A DNA stretch of 64,000 nt from Weeksella virosa DSM 16922. Its GTDB lineage: Bacteria > Bacteroidota > Bacteroidia > Flavobacteriales > Weeksellaceae. The notes beneath the pieces are model-generated. The model was not told where the DNA came from. It worked only from the letters and a program-made list of their open reading frames with translations, and searched no databases. Positions 52,381 through 60,907 of this stretch are shown one piece after another. Made by a program: the position numbers and the translations under genes. Where the stretch lies: contig NC_015144.1 in assembly GCF_000189415.1 (NCBI RefSeq), positions 1,908,001 to 1,972,000 on the forward strand, read 5' to 3'. How positions within the stretch are numbered: position 1 is the first letter of the stretch; each line of letters begins with the position of its first letter.

Positions 52381-52417
52381 ATAAAAAGGATATTCATTCA
52401 TCGAATATCCTTTTTTA
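52381..52417. terminator. cydB/lysS terminator (copy 2)
   Basis: Same hairpin as at 50195-50232, unchanged in the stem. It now ends the lysS transcript on the minus strand. Confidence 0.85.
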
Positions 52418-52453
52418 GTATTATAATATGGAGGTAATGAATTCTTAATCAAA

Positions 52454-54148
52454 TTATTCTCCAATATAAGTCACTGTTTTTTCATCACCGTCTACCGAAA
52501 CTTTGGTCAGATTGTATTTAGCCAAATTTTTCATTGACTTGTCCCATTTCTTTCCACTTAGATTAGTTTCAGATTTCAAACTATTTAACTCTTTAATATT
52601 ATCATTTTTTTGTAAAATACTGATAATTAATGATTCTTCGTCTGTTAATTCGTAAGAAGAAGCTTTCTTTTCGGGTCTCATTTGTGGGAAAAACAATACT
52701 TCTTGTATAGAAGGATTGTTGGTCAGATACATCAACAAGCGATCCATCCCAATACCCAATCCTGCTGTAGGTGGCATACCATATTCTAAAGCACGTAAGA
52801 AATCTTGATCAATAAACATTGCTTCATCGTCCCCTTTTTCAGAAAGTTTCAATTGTTCTTCAAAACGTTCGCGCTGATCAATTGGATCATTTAATTCCGA
52901 ATAAGAGTTGGCAATTTCTTTTCCACATACCATAAGCTCAAAACGTTCGGTCAATTGTTCATTGTCTCGATGTTTTTTGGTAAGTGGAGACATTGCTTTT
53001 GGATAATCGGTAATGAATGTTGGTTGAATGTAATTGCCTTCGCATTTTTCTCCAAAAATCTCGTCAATTAATTTTCCTTTACCCATGGTTTCATCCACGG
53101 CAATTCCCATTTCTAGAGCAGCTTTTCTCAATTCTTCTTCTGTTTTGCCTTCTATATCAAAACCAGTAAAATCGATAATCGATTGTCTCATTGTAACTCG
53201 CTTATAGGGTGCTTTGAAATCAATTTCATGTTCACCAAATGTTGCTTTTGTACTTCCGTTAACAGCGATAGCACAATGTTCTAAGAGTTGCTCGGTGAAA
53301 TCCATCATCCAGTTGTAATCTTTGTAGGCGACATAGATTTCCATTGCAGTAAATTCTGGATTATGTGTTCTGTCCATGCCTTCATTTCTGAAGTTTTTAG
53401 AAAACTCATAGACTCCATCAAAACCACCCACAATTAATCTTTTTAGGTATAATTCATTGGCAATACGCAAATATAATGGGATGTCTAGAGCATTGTGGTG
53501 CGTAATAAAAGGTCTTGCTGCAGCGCCACCTGGTATTGATTGGAGGATGGGCGTTTCTACTTCTAGATAACCACGAGCGTTGAAGAAATCGCGCATTGCT
53601 TGAAACAATTTTGTTCTTTTTTGGAAGATTGTTTTCACATGAGGATTTACAACCAAATCTACATAGCGCATTCTATAGCGTAATTCTGGATCTACAAATG
53701 CATCAAAAACGTGTCCATCGTCATCGGTTTTTACGATTGGTAAAGGTCGAAGTGTTTTTGCCAAAACGGTGAGTTGTGTTACGTGTACAGAAATCTCACC
53801 AACTTTTGTTTTGAATAGATAGCCTTCGATACCGATAAAATCTCCGATGTCTAAGAGTTTTTTGAATACCGTATTATAATCCGACTCATTCGGAAGGTCA
53901 TCACGCGAAATATAGATTTGTATTCTGCCTTCACTATCTTGTAATTCGGCAAAGGAAGCTTTTCCCATAATGCGGGTACTCATTAGGCGTCCGGCTAGTT
54001 TTACCACTTTGCCTTCTTCATAATTTTCTTTTATATGAGACGAATAGGTCGTTACTTCGAATTCTTTGGCAGGGTAGGGTTCGATACCCAAATCACGTAG
54101 TTGTTGTAATTTTTCTCTACGAATAATTTCTTGCTCAGACAATTGCAT
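52454..54148 (-). CDS. lysS: Lysyl-tRNA synthetase (class II)
   Basis: A 564-residue class II synthetase. The N-terminal OB fold for anticodon binding is at about residues 50-150 ([23 protein letters not shown]). Motif 1 lies near the [15 protein letters not shown] segment, motif 2 is [20 protein letters not shown] at about 252-271, and motif 3 is [13 protein letters not shown] at about 471-483. A further 60 residues ([16 protein letters not shown]... VTYIGE) extend past the usual bacterial end; flavobacterial LysS proteins often carry such a winged-helix-like tail. The last 59 codons are duplicated at 50269. This is the intact gene. Confidence 0.97.
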   Translation of the reverse strand: MQLSEQEIIRREKLQQLRDLGIEPYPAKEFEVTTYSSHIKENYEEGKVVKLAGRLMSTRIMGKASFAELQDSEGRIQIYISRDDLPNESDYNTVFKKLLDIGDFIGIEGYLFKTKVGEISVHVTQLTVLAKTLRPLPIVKTDDDGHVFDAFVDPELRYRMRYVDLVVNPHVKTIFQKRTKLFQAMRDFFNARGYLEVETPILQSIPGGAAARPFITHHNALDIPLYLRIANELYLKRLIVGGFDGVYEFSKNFRNEGMDRTHNPEFTAMEIYVAYKDYNWMMDFTEQLLEHCAIAVNGSTKATFGEHEIDFKAPYKRVTMRQSIIDFTGFDIEGKTEEELRKAALEMGIAVDETMGKGKLIDEIFGEKCEGNYIQPTFITDYPKAMSPLTKKHRDNEQLTERFELMVCGKEIANSYSELNDPIDQRERFEEQLKLSEKGDDEAMFIDQDFLRALEYGMPPTAGLGIGMDRLLMYLTNNPSIQEVLFFPQMRPEKKASSYELTDEESLIISILQKNDNIKELNSLKSETNLSGKKWDKSMKNLAKYNLTKVSVDGDEKTVTYIGE

Positions 54149-54223
54149 TTTTACTTCTTAAAAAAATTAATAGAATGCAAAAATAACAATATTTTATGGC
54201 AATACCTTAGTTTTAGGAAGGAT

Positions 54224-55147
54224 TTATGGTAGGATTTCGATGACTCTTTTTTGGGTAAACTCTGTATTCTGAAAGTATACTTTTTTGCTTTGTAAACAAT
54301 AAGATGGCCAGCCGTTTTCTTTGATTCTACTCATTGTGTCTACGGTATAGATAATATTATCATCAATTGTAGAACGGTCTGGTGCGTCTACTTTCATTTC
54401 TTTGGCTATTTTTTCTAGATAATTAAACCAAGATTCTTTGAGCCATTCTTCTTCTGCGACTGAACTAGAAATCATTACATAATTACCCAAATAGGGCGAA
54501 ATTTCTCTCAAACTATAAGTCGTAATTGCTGGGGTGGGATTGGGATTGAATAGATTGTCTAGATAGGTTTTGTAGACTTTTGGCTCAGAATTTACGGTAA
54601 AATTTCCTAAACCAAAGAAATAGTGAAATTGTTTAATTTCTTTTTCAAAAAGGGAGTTCAGCTTATCTGCCGTAGCGTATTGCTTTTCCATTTCGGCCAA
54701 AGTCTTTAGCACCTCACTATTGTCGGCATAATCGTCTTCTGCGTTTTCTAGTGCAGTATAAAACTGAACCATTGTCCAATTATTGGTTTGGAATCCTAAA
54801 AATTTCCCATCAGAATCAACCGAATAATAGATATCGATTTCATCCAAAATACTCAAAGGGTTTTTTGAAATTTGTTTTTTAGAATTTTCTATATTGGTGA
54901 TACGCCAATGTAAGGTGTATTGATCTTGATACAAATCTAAAACATTGATGGATACTTTATAAGAAAGATATTCTTTCTGTATGGTATCTAGTCCTTCTGT
55001 TCGTGTGTCGTATGTGGTAATTTTATAATTATATTGATTATCGATGTTGAGGTATTGTTTTACCTCGACAACCGAATCGTTATCATTTGTTTGTGCTTGC
55101 GAAATTATAGCTAAAAAAGTAAACAGTATGCAATAAAAGATTTTCAT
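54224..55147 (-). CDS. Uncharacterised secreted protein, paralogue A
   Basis: A 307-residue protein from the ATG at 55147, where a signal peptide starts (MKIFYCILFTFLAIISQAQ). The longer frame from 55207 would place 20 residues before the signal and is rejected. The mature part alternates strands and helices: VKQYLNIDNQYNYKITTYDT, then YTLHWRITNIENSKKQ, a mid helical part (KTLAEMEKQYATADKLNSLFEKEIKQFHYFFG) and WLKESWFNYLEKIAKEM. It is related to its upstream neighbour in pattern (IDNQYNYK versus VGNQYNYQ; LHWRITN versus LRWENLA). No known domain is recognised; probably periplasmic. Confidence 0.75.
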   Translation of the reverse strand: MKIFYCILFTFLAIISQAQTNDNDSVVEVKQYLNIDNQYNYKITTYDTRTEGLDTIQKEYLSYKVSINVLDLYQDQYTLHWRITNIENSKKQISKNPLSILDEIDIYYSVDSDGKFLGFQTNNWTMVQFYTALENAEDDYADNSEVLKTLAEMEKQYATADKLNSLFEKEIKQFHYFFGLGNFTVNSEPKVYKTYLDNLFNPNPTPAITTYSLREISPYLGNYVMISSSVAEEEWLKESWFNYLEKIAKEMKVDAPDRSTIDDNIIYTVDTMSRIKENGWPSYCLQSKKVYFQNTEFTQKRVIEILP

Positions 55148-55193
55148 GTTTTTACTCTGAAAAGCAAAAATAATGAATATTAGTCGTATTTTT

Positions 55194-56132
55194 TTATAAA
55201 AGCTCAATTTCTAACTGATTCACTGTTTTCTTTGCTCCTATATTTAGGCTGAATTTATAGTGTGAATTAATCAATATAGAGTCTTTATTGTATTTATTTT
55301 TATAATCGATTGTAAGTTCGATTGTATCGGAGTATTTTTTTATTTCTCTTTCTACTTGTTCGTGTGTGAGATTAACATTCGATTGTTCTAGCATAGATTT
55401 CGCCATCAATTGCCAAAGGGACTCAAAGTCCTCTTTGCTCAGAATCTGTGATGTCACAATGGTGTATGTTTCGCTTTTTGGATCTATTCCCTCTAGCCAA
55501 GTTGTCGAAGTAGAGGAAATTGGGAATCCGAATAAATTCTCTTGTATTTGTTTACCTTGATATTTTTCACCAACTTTCAGGTATAATCCGTTGAACTGTA
55601 GTAGGTTATTAATCTCCTGAGAAAATGTGTAACTTACATAATCCTGCGACAGAATCATATCCTCTAGACCAGAAACATTGGCTTGATAGATGGCATTTCT
55701 TCTGTTTTTTCTTTTTAGATTTTTTGCAACTGCCATAAGTTGATTTTTTACACCATCTTCATTTAGTAATTCTAAAAACTCACCATCTTTATTGGTTGCA
55801 AACTCATAATTCACTCCCTTGCTGTTTACCATATAATCGTTGTAAAATGGATCGGGATCATTGGTGCTTACTGCCAAATTCTCCCAACGCAACTTATATA
55901 CGTACGGGTTCTCATCCAAAACAGAAAATTTTTTATGACTATTCGTAACTACTTTAGAAATAGTATCATTTATAGAAATCACATAGTCTACATCAGTAAA
56001 TTGATAGTTATACTGATTACCAACATACCATTGCGGTTTTACTTGTACCGATTGTTCCTCGTAATTAATTTGCGCATAAAGTTGTTGAAAACCTAAAATA
56101 TGTATGAATAAAAAGGTATAAAAATGTTTCAT
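55194..56132 (-). CDS. Uncharacterised secreted protein, paralogue B
   Basis: A 312-residue protein with a signal peptide (residues 1-20, FIHILGFQQLYAQ). The layout is the same as the next gene: VKPQWYVGNQYNYQFTDVDY, then VYKLRWENLAVS, NKDGEFLELLNEDGVKNQL (paralogue A: DGKFLGFQTNN), a helical middle, FSQEINNLLQFNGLYLKVG, and an ending with THEQVEREIKKYSDTIELTIDYK. The two are a tandem duplication that has diverged strongly. The gap to the next gene is 46 bases. The function is unknown. Confidence 0.75.
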   Translation of the reverse strand: MKHFYTFLFIHILGFQQLYAQINYEEQSVQVKPQWYVGNQYNYQFTDVDYVISINDTISKVVTNSHKKFSVLDENPYVYKLRWENLAVSTNDPDPFYNDYMVNSKGVNYEFATNKDGEFLELLNEDGVKNQLMAVAKNLKRKNRRNAIYQANVSGLEDMILSQDYVSYTFSQEINNLLQFNGLYLKVGEKYQGKQIQENLFGFPISSTSTTWLEGIDPKSETYTIVTSQILSKEDFESLWQLMAKSMLEQSNVNLTHEQVEREIKKYSDTIELTIDYKNKYNKDSILINSHYKFSLNIGAKKTVNQLEIELL

Positions 56133-56244
56133 TTTGAGAAAAATCGTATTGTTGATGGTATTATAAATTTATTTAATGCTAATCTATCAAACCTTATTCC
56201 AAATCAATCTGACGCCTGAAATTAAGTAACAAACTTTCTGTATT

Positions 56245-56937
56245 TTAAGGAGTCGAAATAGAGGCTGGCAAAATTTTACCATTAAAAAAACGATGTCCAT
56301 TTAATCCAAAATCCACTAAAAATTCGGCCATTTCTTTTGGTGTTGTCGGAGCTTGATAACCAGGAAAAGCTTCTTGTAACATTTCTGTTTGTACAGCACC
56401 AAGTGCGATACAGTTTATTCGAGGACCATTTTGGTTGAGTTCCTCTGCCAATAATTCAGTCAAATTACAAGTAGCTGACTTTGATGAAGAATAGGCCGAT
56501 AAGCCAGCAAATTTCACAGAACCTTGTACGGCACCCATAGTAGAAATATTCACTACGTGGGAGGTGTTTGTAAATTTTGTAAGCAATAACTGGATCAATC
56601 GATAGGGAGCCATAAAGTTTATTTGCCAAGAATGCAGTAAGTCTTGTTCACTAACGTCTTCGAATGGTTTATTTATGCATAAACCAGCATTATTGTATAG
56701 AATATCGACTGTCTCCCAATCTTTTATATACGCCAAAATTTGGTCTATATCCTTATATTTACTTAAATCTAACCCTATGTTAATCAGTTGGTTTGGTTGA
56801 GCAAAATGGTTCAACTCATCTAACTTTTCTAGGTTTCTAGAAATGGTTAATACACGATTTCCTAAGGCCAAATGTTGTTTAGCAATTTCTTTTCCTATTC
56901 CGCGGCTTGCTCCGGTTACGATAATGTTTTTATGCAT
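56245..56937 (-). CDS. Short-chain dehydrogenase/reductase (SDR)
   Basis: A 230-residue classical SDR from the ATG at 56937; an open frame 26 codons longer has no support. The NAD(P)-binding motif IIVTGASRGIGKEIAKQ is at residues 5-21, the LYNNAGLC motif at about 80-87, and the catalytic YxxxK in GLSAYSSSKSATCNLTELLA at about 145-164, with INCIALGAVQTEM following. The position-40 region (ISRNLEKLDEL) with Arg suggests NADP(H). The substrate is unknown. The start overlaps the ABC ATPase stop by 8 bases, so it may belong to the iron-type uptake operon. Confidence 0.9.
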   Translation of the reverse strand: MHKNIIVTGASRGIGKEIAKQHLALGNRVLTISRNLEKLDELNHFAQPNQLINIGLDLSKYKDIDQILAYIKDWETVDILYNNAGLCINKPFEDVSEQDLLHSWQINFMAPYRLIQLLLTKFTNTSHVVNISTMGAVQGSVKFAGLSAYSSSKSATCNLTELLAEELNQNGPRINCIALGAVQTEMLQEAFPGYQAPTTPKEMAEFLVDFGLNGHRFFNGKILPASISTP

Positions 56938-57889
56938 TTTGTATAAAATAGTATATGAATTTTTCGATTGAATGAAACGTTTTATCTTCGTAATATATTT
57001 CTTTTTCTCGGACAATCACACTTGTCTGGGATAGAGAACTTTGTTGATAACCTTGCTTCAGAAGTGCTTTGCTTGTCCAGTAAAATAACTCCCCTTCACC
57101 CTGTAAATTTACCGTTTTCTTTGTTTCGATTGGGATCGAATATATATTTCTAGAAGGGATGAATTGTAGAATATTATCGGATAATTTTTCTAAAATTCGA
57201 TAACGATAAGCAATATCTTCAGGTAATCCAGAAACAAGTTGTTTGTTTTCGATCCACCAAATTTCATCGGCCATTTCCAATGCCAAATCTACCTGATGAG
57301 TTGCCATGAGAAAAGTTTTTTGCAGTTGTTTGCTCAACTTTTTCAAGAGGTCAAATATACGAAATTGATTTCCTAAATCTAAATTTGCAGTAGGTTCATC
57401 GAGCAACAAAAAAGGAGTATTTTGTTTCAAAGCTCGTGTAATCATCGCCAATTGTAATTGACCTTCGCTAATTTCAGTTGCGTATTTATCCAAAATATTT
57501 TTGATAGGAATTTCCTCTAAAATAACCCTATTCAGAGCCATTTGTTGTTTATAGGAAAAGTGATCATTTGCACCAATTTCTATTAAATCTGCAACTTTGA
57601 TAGTAGGAATATGGGTGAGGTTAGAAAAAACAACAGCAACTTGCTTTGCAATTTCCGAAGTTTTCATTTGCGAAATAGCTTGATTGCTGTATAAAATATC
57701 ACCAGAAATCGGTTGATTTATTCCTAGAATAGTATTGAGTAAGCTCGATTTTCCTGCACCATTATTACCTAAAAGGACAATAAATTTACCTGTCTCTATC
57801 TGTAAGTTAAGCTCTTTGAGTAGTGTTTTATTCTTGTAGCCTACGACAAGATTTTCTAACCGAATATTATCGACCGTTCTGTTATTCAT
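56930..57889 (-). CDS. ABC transporter ATP-binding protein, siderophore/B12 type (FecE/BtuD-like)
   Basis: A 319-residue ATPase. Walker A LLGNNGAGKSSLLNTILG is at about residues 34-51, signature ISEGQLQLAMITRAL at about 139-153 (the usual LSGGE is here ISEGQ), Walker B FLLLDEPTANLDLGNQ at about 161-176 and the switch His in MATHQVDLALEMAD. About 80 extra C-terminal residues (from ILQFIPSRN) follow the cassette. Together with the FecCD permease it would import a chelated metal or cobalamin. The start overlaps the permease stop by four bases (ATGA). Confidence 0.9.
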   Translation of the reverse strand: MNNRTVDNIRLENLVVGYKNKTLLKELNLQIETGKFIVLLGNNGAGKSSLLNTILGINQPISGDILYSNQAISQMKTSEIAKQVAVVFSNLTHIPTIKVADLIEIGANDHFSYKQQMALNRVILEEIPIKNILDKYATEISEGQLQLAMITRALKQNTPFLLLDEPTANLDLGNQFRIFDLLKKLSKQLQKTFLMATHQVDLALEMADEIWWIENKQLVSGLPEDIAYRYRILEKLSDNILQFIPSRNIYSIPIETKKTVNLQGEGELFYWTSKALLKQGYQQSSLSQTSVIVREKEIYYEDKTFHSIEKFIYYFIQNA

Positions 57890-58893
57890 CCTTCAGATTT
57901 AGAGTTTTTCAGTACTATACTGATTACAATAGGTGTCCCAAAAAGGGAAGTTATAATATTAATCGGAAATGTACCGAAAGGGAAAATATCGGTTAAAAAA
58001 CTAAAAATCAGCATTAGTGCTGCACCCATCATCATTACCGAAAAAAATAAATAGTGCATATTGCTAGTTTTTAGGATATTTCTACAAATATGTGGTACAG
58101 CTAACCCGATAAAAGCTATGGGGCCGGCAAAAGCTGTTGCAGCTGCAGTAAGTATAGAGGTAGAAAGCAATAAGGTGAAACGTAAACGCAATAAATTGAC
58201 GCCAAGCGTTTGGGCATATTTTTCGCCCAGAAGTAAAAACGTTAAACTCTTTAGCGTACCGTAAGCCAATAGTAATCCAGTGAAAACGCAAAGGGAAAAC
58301 ACAAAAATTTGTTCCCATTTGAGGCCTGTTAGCGACCCGAAACTCCACAAAAGAAATGATTTTATTTTTTCTGAGGGTGCAAAATATTGCAACAATCCGA
58401 TAAAAGAAACCGCTAAGCCAGAAAGCATCATGCCCAAAACAATAAGTGCTGTGGATGATTTTACCCGATAAGAAAAGGTGCCAATGAGAACCAAGGCGGT
58501 AAGTGACCCTATCATTGCGGCACTAATGGTTAGCCAAGAATTGCCTAATAAATAATCTAAACCGATGATAGAAAAAAGAAAGACCACTATGGCAACACCC
58601 AAACTCGCCATTGCTGTAATACCTAAAACACTTGGTTCTGCTAATGAATTTTTAAATAACTCTTGCAATAAAAATCCAGCGATGGGGAGTGCTAATCCGA
58701 CCAAAATAGAAGTGATTACTTTTGGTAAACGGTAATGTAGAATTAAGTTTTGTGCGAAGTTATCTTCCGATTGTCCGACCAAAATCCTGAAAATATCTTC
58801 GATCGAAATATTTGCTTTACCAATAAGTAAATTGAGACAAATAAAAATAAAAACGATCAATAGACAAGTGATGGTTAACCAATGTTTTTTCAC
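57886..58893 (-). CDS. FecCD-family ABC transporter permease
   Basis: A 335-residue inner-membrane protein with about 10 helices. Family motifs: LILHYRLPKVITSILVGLALPIAGFLLQELFKNSLAEPSVLGITAMASLG at about residues 48-97 (the R-LPR and Q-x-x-x-N-P-LA-P-x-x-LG blocks), and GPIAFIGLAVPHICRNILKTSNMHYL at about 255-280 (the coupling loop). It imports iron-siderophore, haem or B12 complexes. No periplasmic binding-protein gene is in the window. Divergent from the sigma factor gene at 59086. Confidence 0.93.
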   Translation of the reverse strand: MKKHWLTITCLLIVFIFICLNLLIGKANISIEDIFRILVGQSEDNFAQNLILHYRLPKVITSILVGLALPIAGFLLQELFKNSLAEPSVLGITAMASLGVAIVVFLFSIIGLDYLLGNSWLTISAAMIGSLTALVLIGTFSYRVKSSTALIVLGMMLSGLAVSFIGLLQYFAPSEKIKSFLLWSFGSLTGLKWEQIFVFSLCVFTGLLLAYGTLKSLTFLLLGEKYAQTLGVNLLRLRFTLLLSTSILTAAATAFAGPIAFIGLAVPHICRNILKTSNMHYLFFSVMMMGAALMLIFSFLTDIFPFGTFPINIITSLFGTPIVISIVLKNSKSEG

Positions 58894-59085
58894 GCAAATT
58901 TATTTGAAACAAAGATAAAGCAAGTTGACGAAAGTAATAGGAAAATGAAGTATAAATGGCATATAAACGTTATTATTGGTAGGGTATTTTGGGTTATTTA
59001 ATCTTTTCTTAAACTGATTTTTTATAAACCATTCTTATAGAAGAGTACTTTTATACCCTTAAATTTTTTTTGGCTGTACGTAAAA

Positions 59086-59661
59086 ATGAAGGTGAAAATT
59101 TCCAAAACTTTAGAAGAAAAACAATTCGATCAGATATATTTTCAGTATCATTCTTCTATTTATCGAAATATACGCAAGTTAATTTACGATGAAGATATAG
59201 CATTGGACATTCTGCAAGAAGTTTTTATTACACTCTGGAATCATCGGGCCGAAAAATTAGCAGACACTGCCTTAGCAGGATGGCTTTTTACCGTAAGTTA
59301 TAATAAATCTATAGATTATCTAAGAAAAACAATCAAAGAAGAGATTGCCGAAAGTGATAAAATTTTTAGTATACAGTCGAATTACGAAGAAAGTTTAGAG
59401 TTCGAACAACAATATTCATTAAAACTAGAATTGATAGAAGAAGCTGTTGAAAATCTTTCGCCTAGAAGAAAAGAAGTCTTTAGATTGTGTCGATTCGAAG
59501 GGTATACGAAAGATGAAGTTGCCCAAATGCTGAAGATTTCTACCGATTCTGTTAGTGATTATCTAAAACAAGCAAATCAGTTTATACGAGAATATATCCA
59601 GAAAGAATACCCTACATACAGTAGTTTATTTGTGTTGAGTTGTTTGATTAAGTTTTTCTAA
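59086..59661 (+). CDS. ECF-type RNA polymerase sigma factor (FecI/SusC-associated)
   Basis: A 191-residue sigma-70 family protein with regions 2 and 4 only. Region 2 is FDQIYFQYHSSIYRNIRKLIYDEDIALDILQEVFITLWNHR (about residues 14-54), with FTVSYNKSIDYLRK at about 68-81. Region 4 is LSPRRKEVFRLCRFEGYTKDEVAQMLKISTDSVSDYLKQA (about 124-163). It is followed by an anti-sigma gene and a SusC-type receptor, the standard Bacteroidota unit in which the sigma factor turns on the receptor genes when ligand binds. The promoter region 58894-59085 contains TACTTTTAT, a near match to the -7 box, at about 59046. Confidence 0.93.
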   Translation: MKVKISKTLEEKQFDQIYFQYHSSIYRNIRKLIYDEDIALDILQEVFITLWNHRAEKLADTALAGWLFTVSYNKSIDYLRKTIKEEIAESDKIFSIQSNYEESLEFEQQYSLKLELIEEAVENLSPRRKEVFRLCRFEGYTKDEVAQMLKISTDSVSDYLKQANQFIREYIQKEYPTYSSLFVLSCLIKFF

Positions 59662-59735
59662 TTAACGATTACTTTACCTATTGTTAACCATTTAGTCTAT
59701 CCTGTTTTTCGTTTTTGGCCGTCTTTAGGGTAGAT

Positions 59736-60800
59736 ATGATAAGAAAATTATTAGAAAAATATTGGTCGAATAATAGTTCTTTAGAAGAAAAAAAAGAGCT
59801 ATTAGAGATTATCGATAATCCAAAAGTCGTTTCGGAAAAAATAACACAAACTTGGTCCGAAAATGATAATACGATCATGATAGATAAGAGACTTTCTAGG
59901 AAAGTTCTCCAGAAAATTCATCAAAAAATAAACGAAACCCATAAAACAAAAAAACATTTCTCGACTTATTCTTCTTTTATAAAATTTTCCATTGCAGCTT
60001 CATTGGTCTTGTTTTGTGTTTTTGGTTTATTGTACCATAAAAATATAGCGTCAACTTCTACAGTCGCTCTTGTAAATTACGATACGATATCCAATGAAAC
60101 AGCGGATAAACTAATGAACATTCGATTGAATGACAATTCTACAGTTGTCCTTTATCCAAAATCAGAAATTGTGTATGATGGCCAATTCAACCAAAAAAAT
60201 AGAGCAGTTTTATTGATGGGAAAAGCAAAGTTTAAGGTTTATAAAAATAAAGAGCTTCCTTTTACTGTTTCCATCAAAAGCTTCACTACAACGGCACTAG
60301 GTACAGAATTTATCGTAACCGAAAATATAAAAAACAATCAGGCTTCTGTACAACTGCTAGAAGGAAAGGTGAGGATTGATAGCCAGAAAAAAGCAGCTTT
60401 TGAATCTGTTTTTTTGAATGCAGGAGAGAATTTCTGGTTAGATTTAGAGAATAATCAGGTGCAGATCACCAACCAAAAAATAAGCAAACCAAAAACTGTT
60501 TCAACCAAGAAATATACCGAGAAAACAGAAATAATTACGTTGCCAGAGATACCCGAAACCGAAAAGAATAATGAGATAACAGACGAAATAATTTTTGATA
60601 AAACACCTTTGATAGATGTTTTTGATAAAATAGAAAAAACTTATCAAACCAAAATTCACACCACCAATATCCCAAAAGAATTGACATTTACGGGACGATT
60701 CAAATCAACAGATAATTATCAACAAATCATCGAGATTATTTGCCAATTGAATGACTTGCAATATCAGGCAATTGATAAACAAGTTTATATAGAAAAATAA
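59736..60800 (+). CDS. FecR-family anti-sigma factor
   Basis: A 354-residue protein from the ATG at 59736; an upstream in-frame start at 59715 is less likely. The cytosolic N-terminal part (LLEKYWSNNSSLEEKKELLEII) binds the sigma factor. One helix at about residues 83-103 (FIKFSIAASLVLFCVFGLLYH) crosses the membrane, and the FecR domain follows (LNDNSTVVLYPKSEIVYDGQFNQKNRAVLLMGKAKFKVYKN; FTTTALGTEFIVTE; VQLLEGKVRI). The C-terminal DUF4974/STN-like module (IIFDKTPLIDVFDKIEKTYQTKI ... FTGRFKSTDNYQQIIEIIC) would contact the receptor side. It keeps the sigma factor inactive without signal. Confidence 0.93.
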   Translation: MIRKLLEKYWSNNSSLEEKKELLEIIDNPKVVSEKITQTWSENDNTIMIDKRLSRKVLQKIHQKINETHKTKKHFSTYSSFIKFSIAASLVLFCVFGLLYHKNIASTSTVALVNYDTISNETADKLMNIRLNDNSTVVLYPKSEIVYDGQFNQKNRAVLLMGKAKFKVYKNKELPFTVSIKSFTTTALGTEFIVTENIKNNQASVQLLEGKVRIDSQKKAAFESVFLNAGENFWLDLENNQVQITNQKISKPKTVSTKKYTEKTEIITLPEIPETEKNNEITDEIIFDKTPLIDVFDKIEKTYQTKIHTTNIPKELTFTGRFKSTDNYQQIIEIICQLNDLQYQAIDKQVYIEK

Positions 60801-60841
60801 CAAATAAAATATAGGATTAATGCATTTCTAGACAGCATGTT

Positions 60842-60872
60842 GAGTTGTTTGGAGGCAACAACTATAGCTCAA
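60842..60872 (+). promoter_or_regulatory. Imperfect stem-loop in the SusC leader
   Basis: GTTGTT and AACAAC pair around TGGAGGC, with an outer TTGAG/CTCAA stem interrupted by a bulge. It lies about 40 bases upstream of the receptor start and exposes GGAGG in its loop. It may affect translation or simply be chance. Confidence 0.25.
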
Positions 60873-60907
60873 AATTAAACATCAAAAAACTAAAATTATT
60901 CATACAA

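Larger units (their letters stand above)
52175..52635. repeat. Direct repeat copy 2: cydB 3' fragment, terminator, lysS 3' end
   Basis: Second copy of the 461-base segment at 49990-50450. Here the lysS side continues into an intact gene while the cydB side is cut off. The constant offset of 2185 bases along the whole length shows that no insertion or deletion has occurred in either copy. The 30 bases before it show weak, perhaps accidental, similarity to cydB about 100 bases upstream of the copy 1 boundary. Confidence 0.93.
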
